A model generated the notes under the pieces. It saw only the letters and a list, made by a program, of their open reading frames with translations. It did not search any database and was not told the DNA's origin. The position numbers and the translations under genes are program-made. A stretch of 64,000 bases of DNA. Origin: Magnetospirillum sp. XM-1 (lineage in GTDB: Bacteria; Pseudomonadota; Alphaproteobacteria; Rhodospirillales; Magnetospirillaceae). Where the stretch lies: NCBI RefSeq assembly GCF_001511835.1, contig NZ_LN997848.1:3438001-3502000 (forward strand), written 5' to 3'. Of the stretch, positions 47,362 to 57,500 are shown piece by piece (the first letter of the stretch is position 1; each line of letters starts with the position of its first letter).

Positions 47362-47979
47362 CTACCCCTTGGGCTTGTGCCGGGTCAGATCATCGGGCCA
47401 CAGCGCGCTGGGATTGAGCTCGGCGCGGCCCGGCTCGGGCGCGGTGAGCGGCTGGCAGGGCACCATGGATTTCAGCGCGCGGGCGGCCAGTTGCTGGTAG
47501 GCCTCGGTGCCGCGGGTCTTGCGCGCCACCTCTTCCGCCGACAGTTCGCGCAGCACCTTGGCGGGCAGACCGGCCACCAGGGTGCGGGGCGGAATCTTGA
47601 AGCCGGCGGGGACGAAGGCCATGGCAGCGATGATCGCCTCCTCGCCCACCTCGGCGCCGTCATAGATGGACGACGCCATGCCCACCAGGGCGTTGCGGCG
47701 GATGCGGCAGCCATGCACCACGGCGGCGTGGCCGATATGGCCGTAATCCTCCACCACGGTGTGGAAGCCGGGCGTGCCGTGCAGGATGCAATTGTCCTGG
47801 ATGTTGACGCCCGCGCCGATGATCACGCTGGAGAAGTCGGCGCGCAGACTGGCGCCCGGCCCGATGAAGCAGCCGGGACCGATGCGCACGTCGCCGATCA
47901 GCACGGCGGTGGGATGGACGTAAGCAGTGGGGTCGACCACCGGCACCATTCCCTCGAACGCATAGCAAAGGCCGGTCAT
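47362..47979 (-). CDS. paaY: Gamma-carbonic-anhydrase-like hexapeptide protein (PaaY/YrdA family)
   Basis: The 205-residue left-handed beta-helix protein is built of hexapeptide repeats (VHPTAVLIGDVRIGPGCFIG ...). The putative metal ligands are His67 (NCILHG), His84 (HIGH) and His89 (VVHGC). A longer C-terminal tail matches PaaY, reported as a thioesterase or carbonic-anhydrase-like protein in phenylacetate catabolism. No paa genes are near. ATG 47979 overlaps the upstream thioesterase stop by 4 nt. Third gene of a bdhA operon. Confidence 0.82.
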   Translation of the reverse strand: MTGLCYAFEGMVPVVDPTAYVHPTAVLIGDVRIGPGCFIGPGASLRADFSSVIIGAGVNIQDNCILHGTPGFHTVVEDYGHIGHAAVVHGCRIRRNALVGMASSIYDGAEVGEEAIIAAMAFVPAGFKIPPRTLVAGLPAKVLRELSAEEVARKTRGTEAYQQLAARALKSMVPCQPLTAPEPGRAELNPSALWPDDLTRHKPKG

Positions 47980-48419
47980 GGCATCCTCCGGTGGGCTTCG
48001 AACACGGCCTGCACCGTGTCGGGAATGGGAACCGGGCGTCCGCTGGCCCGATCGACGAAGACGTGGATCCAGTGCCCCTCGGCGGCGGCCTCGTCGCATC
48101 CCTCCTCGAACAGGGCCAGACCGTAGCGGGCGCTGGTGCGGCCCATGTGGTCGATGCGGATGCCCGCCACCACGGGCGTGGGATAGGACAGCGGCTTGAG
48201 AAAGCGGCAGGAGGATTCGGCGGCGAAGGTGATCACCGGCGCGGTCATCAGGTCCAGCCCGCACGGCCCCGTCAGGAACTTCACCACGATGTGCTCGAAA
48301 AAGCGCTGGTACACCACGTTGTTCAGGTGGCCGAACATGTCGTTGTCGGACCAGCGGGTCTGAATCTCGACGCGATAGGGATAATCGGCCTGCCGCGACG
48401 GCTCCTTCTTGTGGCTCAT
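47976..48419 (-). CDS. Hotdog-fold acyl-CoA thioesterase (4-hydroxybenzoyl-CoA/YbgC type)
   Basis: The 147-residue single hotdog domain carries the family active-site segment RWSDNDMFGHLNNVVYQRFFE, whose Asp25/Asp27 region holds the catalytic carboxylate. It hydrolyses an acyl-CoA in the cytosol; the substrate is not deducible. It overlaps bdhA and paaY by 4 nt on either side, so the three are translationally coupled and likely serve one catabolic or storage pathway. Confidence 0.88.
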   Translation of the reverse strand: MSHKKEPSRQADYPYRVEIQTRWSDNDMFGHLNNVVYQRFFEHIVVKFLTGPCGLDLMTAPVITFAAESSCRFLKPLSYPTPVVAGIRIDHMGRTSARYGLALFEEGCDEAAAEGHWIHVFVDRASGRPVPIPDTVQAVFEAHRRMP

Positions 48420-49198
48420 TGCGCCGTCCAGCCGCCGTCCATGGAAAGCGCCGTACCGGTCATGTTGGCGGCGGCGGGCAAACAGAGAAACACCGCCAGT
48501 TCGCCCAGCTGTTCCGGGGTGGTGAAGGTCTTGGACGGCTGCTTCTCGGCCAGCAGGTCACGCCCCGCCTGCTCCACCGGCAGCCCTTGCGCCTGGGCGC
48601 GGGCATCGATCTGCTTTTGCACCAGGGGGGTGAGCACCCAGCCGGGGCAGATGGCGTTGCAGGTGACGTCGATCTCGGCGGTTTCCAGCCCCACCACCTT
48701 GGTCAGGCCGATCACCCCGTGCTTGGAGGCCACATAGGCCGCCTTGTTGACCGAAGCCACCAGGCCGTGGGCCGAGGCGATGTTGATGATGCGGCCCCAG
48801 CCCCGCGCCTTCATGCCGGGCATGGCGGCGTGGATGGCCTGGAACACCGAGGTGAGGTTGATGGCGATCACCGCGTCCCAGCGCTCCAGCGGAAACTCTT
48901 CCACCGGGGCCACGTGCTGGATGCCGGCGTTGTTGACCAGGATATCGACGCCGCCCAACCGGCTTTCCGTGTCGCGCACCAGATCGCCGGCCCCGTCGGG
49001 CTTGGAGAGGTCGGCGCCGTTGTAAAGCACGGTGACGCCGAATTCCTTGGCGAGACCGGCGCGCAGCGCCTCGATCTCGGCCGCGTCGCCGAAGCCGTTG
49101 AGCATCACCGAGGCGCCCTGCGCCGCCAGTGCGCGCGCGATGCCGAGGCCGATGCCGCTGGTGGACCCGGTGACCAGGGCCCTTTTCCCGTTCAACAT
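48416..49198 (-). CDS. bdhA: 3-hydroxybutyrate dehydrogenase
   Basis: The short-chain dehydrogenase of 260 residues has TGSTSGIG for NAD binding, NNAG at 89-92, and the catalytic set Ser142, Tyr155, Lys159. Segments GIQHVAPVEEFP, NAICPGWVLTPLVQKQI and LAEKQPSKTFTTPEQLG are characteristic of 3-hydroxybutyrate dehydrogenases, which oxidise 3-hydroxybutyrate released from polyhydroxybutyrate. First gene of the operon with the thioesterase and paaY. Confidence 0.93.
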   Translation of the reverse strand: MLNGKRALVTGSTSGIGLGIARALAAQGASVMLNGFGDAAEIEALRAGLAKEFGVTVLYNGADLSKPDGAGDLVRDTESRLGGVDILVNNAGIQHVAPVEEFPLERWDAVIAINLTSVFQAIHAAMPGMKARGWGRIINIASAHGLVASVNKAAYVASKHGVIGLTKVVGLETAEIDVTCNAICPGWVLTPLVQKQIDARAQAQGLPVEQAGRDLLAEKQPSKTFTTPEQLGELAVFLCLPAAANMTGTALSMDGGWTAQ

Positions 49199-49256
49199 GC
49201 CGTTTCCTCCCTCCCTATGGTCTTACCAAGCCGCAAAGCGGTAAACAAGTACCGAT

Positions 49257-49439
49257 TTACCGCTTGAAGAACGCCTCGGCTCCGGCCTTCACCGCCTGCT
49301 TGGCGCTGATCGCCCGTTCGGCGCGGGCGATCTCGGCCCGCAGGTCGGCGATGTAGTCGTTCAGCTCCTCGATGGACATGGGATCGAGGTTCTTCAGGCC
49401 CTGCGGCTTGTTGCGCGGTTCCAGGTCATCGGCGTCCAT
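49257..49439 (-). CDS. DUF1192 family small protein
   Basis: This 60-residue protein has the typical core LDPMSIEELNDYIADLRAEIARAERAI, an amphipathic helical hairpin, and the tail AEAFFKR. DUF1192 proteins are small conserved alphaproteobacterial proteins of unknown function, often divergent from a quinone oxidoreductase gene as here. ATG 49439 has an AGAGAGGAAACCCC leader. Confidence 0.85.
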   Translation of the reverse strand: MDADDLEPRNKPQGLKNLDPMSIEELNDYIADLRAEIARAERAISAKQAVKAGAEAFFKR

Positions 49440-49514
49440 GGGGGTTTCCTCTCTTGCCAGGCTTGGACGAACGTACCAGATTGAGCCCCTCACCGACAGT
49501 ACGAGGCCCGACGG

Positions 49515-50507
49515 ATGCTGCCCGAAACAATGACCTGCATCGAGATATCCACCCCCGGCGGCCCGGAGGTGCTTAAATCCGTCATCCGCGCGCTGCCACA
49601 GCCGAAGCCCGGCGAGGTGCTGATCAAGGTGGCGGCGGCGGGCATCAACCGCCCCGACGTGCTGCAGCGCGCCGGGGCCTATCCCGCCCCGCCCGGCGCC
49701 TCGGACCTGCCCGGCCTGGAGGTGGCGGGAACCGTCGCCGCCCTGGGCGAAGGGGTCGCCTCCCCCGCCCTGGGCGCTGAGGTCTGCGCCCTGGCGCCCG
49801 GCGGCGGCTATGCCGAGTACTGCACGGTGGACGCGCGGCACTGCCTGGCCCTTCCCAAGGGCTACGACATGGTCCGCGCCGCCGCCCTGCCCGAGACCTT
49901 CTTCACCGTCTGGCACAACGTGGTCGAGCGCGGGGCCTTGAAGACTGGCGAAAAGTTCCTGGTCCATGGCGGCGCGGGCGGCATCGGCACCACCGCCATC
50001 CAGCTGGCCAAGGCGCTGGGCGCCGAAGTCTTCGCCACCGCCAACGGCGAGGCCAAGTGCAAGGCCTGCCGCGATCTGGGCGCCGACCTGGCCATCGACT
50101 ACTCATCGGCCGATTTCGTCGAGGTGATCAAGGAGCGGACCAAGGGCAAGGGCGTCGACGTCATCCTCGACATGGTGGGCGGCGATTATCTCGCCCGCAA
50201 CATCAAGAGCCTGGCCGCCGACGGCCGCATGGTCTCCATCGCCTTCCTTAGGGGCTCCAGCGCCGAGCTGAACCTGATGCCGGTGATGCTGAAGCGCCTG
50301 ACGCTGACCGGTTCGACGCTGCGCCCGCAGTCCAACGAAGCCAAGGCGCGCATGGCCAAGGGCCTGGCCGAGACGGTGTGGCCGCTGCTGGACCGGGGGA
50401 GCATCGCGCCCTTGATCCACGCCGTCTTCCCCCTGGCCGAGGCCGCCCGGGCCCACGCCCTGATGGAAAGCAACGCTCATATGGGCAAGATCGTGCTGCA
50501 GGTTTGA
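49515..50507 (+). CDS. NAD(P)H quinone oxidoreductase, zinc-independent MDR family (PIG3-like)
   Basis: This 330-residue medium-chain reductase has GINRPDVLQRAGAYPAPPG (substrate side), GGAGGIGTTAIQLAKALGA (nucleotide-binding loop) and RPQSNEAKARMAKGL near the C-terminus, typical of TP53I3/PIG3-type quinone reductases. Zinc ligands are absent. It should reduce quinones or enones with NADPH. ATG 49515 is the long start; ATG 49530 (MTCIEISTPGGP) matches homologues equally well. Divergent from DUF1192. Confidence 0.9.
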   Translation: MLPETMTCIEISTPGGPEVLKSVIRALPQPKPGEVLIKVAAAGINRPDVLQRAGAYPAPPGASDLPGLEVAGTVAALGEGVASPALGAEVCALAPGGGYAEYCTVDARHCLALPKGYDMVRAAALPETFFTVWHNVVERGALKTGEKFLVHGGAGGIGTTAIQLAKALGAEVFATANGEAKCKACRDLGADLAIDYSSADFVEVIKERTKGKGVDVILDMVGGDYLARNIKSLAADGRMVSIAFLRGSSAELNLMPVMLKRLTLTGSTLRPQSNEAKARMAKGLAETVWPLLDRGSIAPLIHAVFPLAEAARAHALMESNAHMGKIVLQV

Positions 50508-50530
50508 CCAAAGCCACATTCGCACCTATA

Positions 50531-50561
50531 ACTACCTCTGCGCACTCGCCACAGAGGTAAT
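50531..50561 (+). terminator. Hairpin after the quinone reductase gene
   Basis: TACCTCTG (50533-50540) pairs with CAGAGGTA (50552-50559) over an 11-nt loop and is followed by ATTATT, not a T-run. It could be a weak terminator, or a structure in the trcR leader. The rest of the gap to 50692 holds only the AGGAGG site of trcR. Confidence 0.45.
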
Positions 50562-50692
50562 TATTGGGGAGTGTCGCCATCCGCGATTCGACCCCATGCG
50601 GTCTCGCGGGTAATTCGTGAAAAGCGTTGCGGGGGTTGGACCCGCCCCGTCCCGGGCGGACGGAGGGGGACAACGCCGCGTCAGGAGGTTTA

Positions 50693-51271
50693 ATGGCTCT
50701 GCCGCTCATGCCCAAGGCGACCGCCGTCTGGCTGGTCGAGAACACCGCTCTCTCCTTCGAGCAGATCGCCGATTTCTGCGGCCTGCATCCGCTCGAGGTC
50801 CAGGCCATCGCCGATGGCGAAGTGGCCGCCGGCATCGTCGGGCTCGACCCCGTGGCCAACGGCCAGGTGACCCGCGCCGAGATCGAGCGTTGCGAAGGCA
50901 ATCCCGACGGCCACCTGAAGCTGACCGTCACCGACATTCCCCAGCCGCGCGCCAAGCCCAAGGGCGCCCGCTACACCCCGGTGTCGAAGCGCCAGGACCG
51001 TCCCGACGCCATCGCCTGGATCCTGAAGCACCACCCGGAACTGTCGGACGCCGCCATCTCCAAGCTGATCGGCACCACCAAGCCGACCATCCAGTCGGTG
51101 CGCGACAAGACCCACTGGAACGCCACCAACATCAAGCCGCGCAATCCCGTCACGCTGGGCATGTGCAGCGAGGCCGATCTGGAGAAGGTGGTGGCGCTGT
51201 CCGGGCGCACCCGCTCGCACATCATCGACGACGAGCCGGTCCATCACGACGACGGCCCGGCCGAGGACTGA
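50693..51271 (+). CDS. trcR: DUF1013 protein, TrcR-type cell-cycle transcriptional regulator
   Basis: The 192-residue protein is the alphaproteobacterial DUF1013 family: MALPLMPKATAVWLVENTAL, FEQIADFCGLHPLEVQAIADG, then YTPVSKRQDRPDAIAWILKHHPEL and ISKLIGTTKPTIQSVR, the last a likely helix-turn-helix. The Caulobacter member TrcR binds promoters with RNA polymerase. AGGAGG lies 5 nt before the ATG. Its acidic, His-rich tail (DDEPVHHDDGPAED) is usual. A terminator follows. Confidence 0.9.
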   Translation: MALPLMPKATAVWLVENTALSFEQIADFCGLHPLEVQAIADGEVAAGIVGLDPVANGQVTRAEIERCEGNPDGHLKLTVTDIPQPRAKPKGARYTPVSKRQDRPDAIAWILKHHPELSDAAISKLIGTTKPTIQSVRDKTHWNATNIKPRNPVTLGMCSEADLEKVVALSGRTRSHIIDDEPVHHDDGPAED

Positions 51272-51299
51272 TCCTCCTTTGCATCGAAGACCAAGACGA

Positions 51300-51328
51300 A
51301 ACGCCCGCCCTCATCCGGCGGGCGTTTT
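51300..51328. terminator. Terminator between trcR and the AsmA-like gene
   Basis: ACGCCCGCC (51301-51309) pairs with GGCGGGCGT (51317-51325) over a 7-nt loop. TTTT and GCTATTTG follow on the + strand, which suits trcR. On the - strand it lies directly after the stop of the AsmA-like gene, so it probably serves both. Confidence 0.85.
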
Positions 51329-51329
51329 G

Positions 51330-54300
51330 CTATTTGGGGTCCTTCGCCGCCGGCTTCCTGGCGTTGGTCTCGGAACCGTCGTCGAAGATGTTGAAGAGGT
51401 TCCGCAAGAATCCGGGGGTCAGCGCCGACAGCGGGTTGACCACCACCGACGGATCATCGGTGGGCCCCTTCATGGAGTAGTTGAAGGCGATGATGCCGCC
51501 GCCCTTCTCGCCGCCGGTGATCAGCCAGCCCAGCACCGGAATCTTGCCCAGCACCGAGTTCAGGACATAGGCCGGCACCACGGTGCCTTCCATGGCCATG
51601 CGGGACTTGTCCATGTCGATCTGGCCCTTGGCGGTGATGCCGAGCGCCGGGCCCCAGGCGCGCACGTCGCGCACTTCCACCAGCCCGTCGGTCATGGTGA
51701 ACGGAGCCTCCAGCGACGAGAAGCTGACGCCTTCGCCCTGCAGGACATCCAGGATGCCGGCCAGGGCCGCCACCGTCAGCAGGCGGGCCAGCACCGGCGC
51801 GTTGCGCACGTGATAGTCCGAGACCTTGATGATGCCGTCATAGGGCTGGTCCTTGCGGGAATCGTCGATTTGGCCCTCGATGGACAGCTCGCCACCCATC
51901 AGGTCGCCATAGATGTCGAACACCCGCATCACCGCTCCGGCATCGTCGGAGACGACGGAGAAATTGCGCCGCTGCGGCCCACCGGGCTGGACGTTGGCGG
52001 AGAAGCTCTTGGCCCCGCCCAGGCCGCCCTTGACCTGGACGTGCTGCCATTCCCGGGCGTCGCGGGAAAGCGATGCGGTGGCGTTGGCCAGCGCCCCCTT
52101 CTCCGACATCCACATGGACTTGGCCGACGCGGTCACGCTCATGGGCGGCGGCCTGTCGGCGTCATCCTTCTTCTTGCCGGCCTTGGCGTCCTCGTCGCGG
52201 GCCAGGACCGGTTCGGCGTCGAAGCTGGCGCCCTTGAAGACGATGTCCAGGCCCGCCTTGTCGGGGCGAATGGAAATGGAGCCCTCGCCGTCGGTGCGCA
52301 GATACTTCACCCGCGAGAAATCCACCCTGCGCGCCGCGCCGTCCGCCCCGAACGCCACCGCCCCCGCCACGTCCAAGTCACCGGCCTTGACCGCGAAGCG
52401 CGGCACCGCCGAGATCAGCTTGCGGTCAAGCTTCACCAGGACCTCGGCGCTGCCCGGCTTGTCCACCGGCTTCTTCCATCCCAGCCCCGGCAGCTCCATG
52501 CTGGCGGTGGCCAGGTCGACCTTGGCGTCGATCTCCGCCTTGCCGCCGTCCATGAAGGTGGCCACCACCTCGGCGCCCACCGGACCGCTGGTGAAGGGCG
52601 CCACGAAGGGAACGCCGTCCAGGCCCAGCAGCTTGCGCTGATCCTCGGAAACCTCGGGGGCCTTGAGGAAATAGCGCGAGCGGAAGGCCTGGCCCTTGGA
52701 GAAGTTCTCGCGCCAGGCCAGATGGCCGGGAATGCCGGCCAGCACCACCGGGCCGGTGGCGTCGAGGCCCTTGGCGTCCACGTCCAGCTCCAAGGTGCCG
52801 TCCGACAGGTCGAGCCCCATCATCACCTTGGGGATCACCACCTTCTTGACGGTAGCCGAGGCCTTGATGCCCACGTCGTCCAGGCGCAGCGTCTTCAAGA
52901 GCGGGAATTTGAGCCGTACCTTGGCAAGGGCGTCGCCGCTCACCTTGGCGGGCTCGATGCCTAAGGCCTGGGCGTAGCGCAGCGGCGGATTGTCGATCAG
53001 CTTCAGCGCGTCGGTGGCCGGCCCGGCGATCACCAGTTCGATGTCGGCGAACTGGTCCTCCTTGTCCAGGCCGGTGAAGACGATGGAGCCTTCCTTCAGC
53101 CTGAGCCCGTAGACCTCGCCGCCATTGAGCGCGATGCGGAACGACGAGGCGTCGAAGGTGCACACGCCCACCGTGTTGCGCGCCACCGGCATGGGGTGGA
53201 GATAGTCGACGGTCACGCCTTCGGGGCGGATCTCGCCGCCCAGATGGTCGATCACCACGTCGTCGAAATTGCCCGAAGGCGAGCGGGCGGACAGTTGGAT
53301 GGTCGCCTCGCGCACCACGCCCTTGGACAGGTTGGGAATCACCCAGTCCCGCGCGTTCTGGGCCAGGCCGTTGGGCCACAGGTCGCGGACCTGATCCACC
53401 GGCACGTCACGTAAAGCCCCCTCGGCCTTGATCGAGGTCTCGCCCCCCAGGCCGTCCACCACCGCCGCCAGGGCGAAGGTGGGACCATTCAGGTCCAAGC
53501 GGACCTCGGAGAGGTCGAGCCGCGTCATGCCCCGGCTGAGTTCGCCCCTGAGCGCCGCCGACGCCACCGGGTGGACCGCGTTGAACGGCACCGGCATGTT
53601 CAGACGCCCCGCCCCGCCCGACAGGTCGAAGGCCAGGGTCTCCAGCACGCCGCCGGCGTTGACCCGCGCGTGCACGCTGCCGGCCAGCGGCATGTCGATC
53701 ACGCCCAGATGCACGGCCGGACCGCCGAAACGGGCCAGCACCGCCGGACGGATGCCTTGCAGGCGAAGATCCAGGTTGGCGGCGCCATCGGCCTTGGCGT
53801 AGCCGGCTTCCACCGTCACCTCGCCGGTCTCGCCCGCCAGATCCAGGGGAACCCGTCCCTTGGCCTGGATTCCGGCGGGAACGCGGCGGATGGACAGATC
53901 GGCCCCGGGGGCATGCCACGAGGTGCCCAGCGCCCGGTCGTCGATCATCAGCTCGGCGCCCCGGATGCTGAAGGATTGCAGCGAGCGTCCCGGCTTGGCG
54001 GGGTCCGGCTCGCCCAGCAGCGCATCCTTGACGCGGGCGATGACCAGACCGGCATCCCCCCCGTCGCCGCCTTCGGGCAGGTCGAACTGGAAACGGCCCG
54101 AGGCATCACGGACCAAGGAGAGGCGAGGCCGGTTCAGGCGGATGGAATTGGGGGCGATGACACCCCTGAGCAACGCCCGCCCGCTCAAGGACAGGGCCAT
54201 GTCGGGCACCGCCACCACGGGCACGTCGTTACCGGCCACATAGGCCCGCGCGTTGCTGACGTGGATTTCCAGCATGCGCTCGTCGTCGCCCCGCTGCAGC

Positions 54301-54491
54301 AAGGTGGCGTCGAGCCGGACGGCGAGCGAACCATCCCTCGCCGAAAGGGCGTCCTCGATATAAGGTGTCAGGAATTCGAGCGATATGGGGCCGTGGGACA
54401 GCCGCCAAGCCGCCAGCGGCACAACGAGCAGCAGCCCCACCAGCACGGCCCCCAGCAGCTGGAACAGACTCCTAACGGTGCCGTGAACCAC
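51330..54491 (-). CDS. AsmA/YhdP-like (DUF3971) large envelope protein
   Basis: The ~1053-residue protein has one N-terminal transmembrane anchor (RSLFQLLGAVLVGLLLVVPL) followed by a long repetitive beta-rich periplasmic region and a C-terminal AsmA-like part (GPALGITAKGQIDMDKSRM ... IPVLGWLITGGEKGGGIIAF). This matches YhdP/TamB/AsmA-type proteins, implicated in phospholipid movement to the outer membrane. No ATG fits. GTG 54491 has GGAG ten nt upstream and is my choice; the open frame runs on to 55133 but then lies over glnE. Divergent from glnE. Confidence 0.85.
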   Translation of the reverse strand: MVHGTVRSLFQLLGAVLVGLLLVVPLAAWRLSHGPISLEFLTPYIEDALSARDGSLAVRLDATLLQRGDDERMLEIHVSNARAYVAGNDVPVVAVPDMALSLSGRALLRGVIAPNSIRLNRPRLSLVRDASGRFQFDLPEGGDGGDAGLVIARVKDALLGEPDPAKPGRSLQSFSIRGAELMIDDRALGTSWHAPGADLSIRRVPAGIQAKGRVPLDLAGETGEVTVEAGYAKADGAANLDLRLQGIRPAVLARFGGPAVHLGVIDMPLAGSVHARVNAGGVLETLAFDLSGGAGRLNMPVPFNAVHPVASAALRGELSRGMTRLDLSEVRLDLNGPTFALAAVVDGLGGETSIKAEGALRDVPVDQVRDLWPNGLAQNARDWVIPNLSKGVVREATIQLSARSPSGNFDDVVIDHLGGEIRPEGVTVDYLHPMPVARNTVGVCTFDASSFRIALNGGEVYGLRLKEGSIVFTGLDKEDQFADIELVIAGPATDALKLIDNPPLRYAQALGIEPAKVSGDALAKVRLKFPLLKTLRLDDVGIKASATVKKVVIPKVMMGLDLSDGTLELDVDAKGLDATGPVVLAGIPGHLAWRENFSKGQAFRSRYFLKAPEVSEDQRKLLGLDGVPFVAPFTSGPVGAEVVATFMDGGKAEIDAKVDLATASMELPGLGWKKPVDKPGSAEVLVKLDRKLISAVPRFAVKAGDLDVAGAVAFGADGAARRVDFSRVKYLRTDGEGSISIRPDKAGLDIVFKGASFDAEPVLARDEDAKAGKKKDDADRPPPMSVTASAKSMWMSEKGALANATASLSRDAREWQHVQVKGGLGGAKSFSANVQPGGPQRRNFSVVSDDAGAVMRVFDIYGDLMGGELSIEGQIDDSRKDQPYDGIIKVSDYHVRNAPVLARLLTVAALAGILDVLQGEGVSFSSLEAPFTMTDGLVEVRDVRAWGPALGITAKGQIDMDKSRMAMEGTVVPAYVLNSVLGKIPVLGWLITGGEKGGGIIAFNYSMKGPTDDPSVVVNPLSALTPGFLRNLFNIFDDGSETNARKPAAKDPK

Positions 54492-54513
54492 TCTGCGTCT
54501 TCTCCATGCCCGC

Positions 54514-57500
54514 TTGACCCTTGATCCCGTATTCCGCAGTGTGAAGCAACCACAACATTTGGGGCCGCACAAGGTGAGTTTTCCACTCGATCCACGTTTC
54601 TTCCCCGGTGTTGCCGATCCCGCCCGCGTCGAGGTCGGCCTGGCCCGCTGGCGCGAAGCCGCCGATGCCCAGGACGACGCCGAATTGGCGGCCTTCATGC
54701 GCGCCCTTCCCGGCCGGGACGGCATCGGCGACCTGCTGCGGGGCGTCTTCGCCAACTCGCCCTTCCTGACCCTGTGCCTGGAAAAGGAACCGGGGTTCCT
54801 GCGCCACGCGCTGGAGGTGGGACCGGACCGGGCGCTCGACGGCCTGATCGCCGAACTTGCCGCCGACCTGCGCACCGAAAGCGATTTCCCCCGCCTGATG
54901 CGCGAGTTGCGCATCGCCAAGCGGCGCTGCTCGCTGCTGGCCGCCCTGGCCGATCTGGGCGGGGCCTGGCCCTTGGAAAAAGTCACCGGCGCCCTGGCGA
55001 CCATGGCGGAGGTGGCCTGCCGCCTCGGCCTTTCCTTCCTGCTACGGCGCGAGGCCGATCGCGGCAACCTGACGCTCGCCCATCCCGAGGACCCGGAAAA
55101 GGGCTCGGGCATCATCGTGCTGGGCATGGGCAAGCTGGGCGCGCGCGAGCTGAACTATTCCAGCGACATCGACCTGATCGTCTTCTACGACCATGAAAAG
55201 CTGGTCTATACCGGCAAGCGTTCCATCCAGGAATGCGTCATCGCCATGACCAAGGAGCTGGTGCGCATCCTCGACGAACGCGACCACGAGGGCTACGTCT
55301 TCCGCACCGACCTGCGCCTGCGTCCCGATCCCGGCTCGACGCCCCCCGCCGTCGCCCTGGTCGCCGCCGAGGCCTATTACGAGGGCTTCGGCCAGAACTG
55401 GGAACGGGCCGCCATGATCAAGGCCCGTCTGGTGGCCGGCGATGCCGAGACCGGGGCGGCCTTCATCCGCTTCCTGCGCCCCTTCATCTGGCGCAAGTCC
55501 CTGGACTTCGCCGCCATCCAGGACATCCATTCCATCAAGCGCCAGATCAACGCCCACAAGGGCGGGCGCTCCATCGCGGTGGCCGGCCACAACGTCAAGC
55601 TGGGACGCGGCGGCATCCGCGAGATCGAGTTCTTCGCCCAGACCCAGCAGTTGATCTGGGGCGGCCGCCAGCCGGAGATGCGCGTCTCGGGCACGCTCGA
55701 GGCCCTGCACGCCCTGGCCGCCGCCGGCCATGTCACGCCCGAGGTGGTGGCCGACATGGAGGCCGCCTACCGCTATCTGCGCACGCTGGAACACCGCCTG
55801 CAGATGGTGGACGACAAGCAGACCCAGACCCTGCCCACCAATCCCCATGTGCTGGCCGAGATCGCCGCCTTCATGGGGGCGGCGGATGTGGAGGCGTTCT
55901 CCGCCGATCTGACCGCCCACCTGCAGAAGGTCGAGCACCATTACGCCGGCCTGTTCGAGGACGCGCCGCCCTTGGGCGCGGGCGGCAACCTGGTGTTCAC
56001 CGGCGGCGAGAACGACCCCGAGACGGTCCATACCATCACGGAAATGGGCTTCACCAACGCCGACGCAGTGTGCTCCACCATCCGCGGCTGGCATCACGGC
56101 CGGGTGCGGGCCACCCGCTCGACCCGGGCGCGGGAATTGCTCACCGAGCTGACCCCCGCCCTGCTGTCGGCGCTGGCCACCACCACGGCGCCCGACGACG
56201 CCTTCATGCGCTTCGACGAGTTCCTGACCCGCCTGCCGGCCGGGGTGCCCCTGTTCTCGCTGTTCTACGCCAACCCCTCCCTGCTGGAGCTGGTGGCCGA
56301 GATCATGGGCGATGCGCCCATGCTGGCCGAGCATCTGGCCCGGCACACCACCACGCTGGATTCGGTGCTGCAGGCCAATTTCTTCGAGCCCCTGCCACCC
56401 CAGGACGTGCTGGAGGCCGAATTGGCCAAGGCACTGTCCGACGCCGACGATTTCCAGCTGGTCCTCGACGTGACGCGGCGCTGGGCCAACGACCGCAAGT
56501 TCCAGGTGGGCGTGCTGACGCTCCGAAACGTCATCGAGGCGAGCGAGGCGGCCAGCGCGCTCTCCGACGTGGCCGGCGCCATCCTGCGCCAGCTGGGACC
56601 CAAGGTGGAGGAGGAGTTCGCCCGCGCCCACGGCCATGTCCCGGGCGGCGCCTGGGTAATCCTGGCCATGGGCAAGGCGGGCGGCCGCGAGATGTCGGCC
56701 ACCTCGGACCTGGACCTGATCCTGGTCTACGACTGCCCCGAGGATGCCGAGGAATCTGACGGCTCGCGCCCCCTGGCTCCGCCGGTGTGGTTCTCGCGCC
56801 TGACCCAGCGCATGGTCAACGCGCTGACCGCCAAGACCGGCGAGGGCACGCTCTACGAAGTGGACATGCGCCTTCGGCCGTCCGGCAATTCCGGCCCCAT
56901 CGCGTCCAGCCTGGAAGCCTTCCGCCGCTATCAGGAGGAAGCCGCCTGGACCTGGGAGCACATGGCGCTGACCCGCGCCCGGGTGGTCGCCGGCGACCCC
57001 GCCCTGGCCGCCCGGGTCGAAGCCATCATCAGGCAGACCCTGACGCGCCCCCGCGACGGGGCCAAGCTGCTGGCCGACGTGGCCGACATGCGCGAACGCA
57101 TGGCCAAGGAACACAAGGCCGGTTCCATCTGGGAGGTCAAGCATCTGCGCGGCGGTCTGGTGGACATCGAGTTCACCGCCCAGTACCTGCAGCTGGCCCA
57201 TGGCCCCGCCCACCCCGAGATGCTGGACAGCAACACCGCCGGCGCGCTGGACAAGGCCGCCCAGGCCGGCGTCCTGGACCGGGCCGACTGCGCCACGCTC
57301 ACCGAGGCCCTGCGGCTGTGGTCGGCGGTGCAGACCGTGCTGCGCCAGACCATCGCCGGTGGCTTCGACGAGCACACCGCGCCCCGGGGGCTCAAGGACG
57401 TCCTGGTGCGCGCCGCCGGAATGACCGATTTCAAGAGCCTCACCGACCGCATGGAAGACTGCGCCGCCGACGCCCACGAGGTGTTCAGCCGCCTGATCGA

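Noticed and set aside
51279..52964. 561-codon + strand ORF opposite the AsmA-like gene
   Set aside because: Arg/His/Gly-rich shadow frame, beginning inside the trcR terminator.
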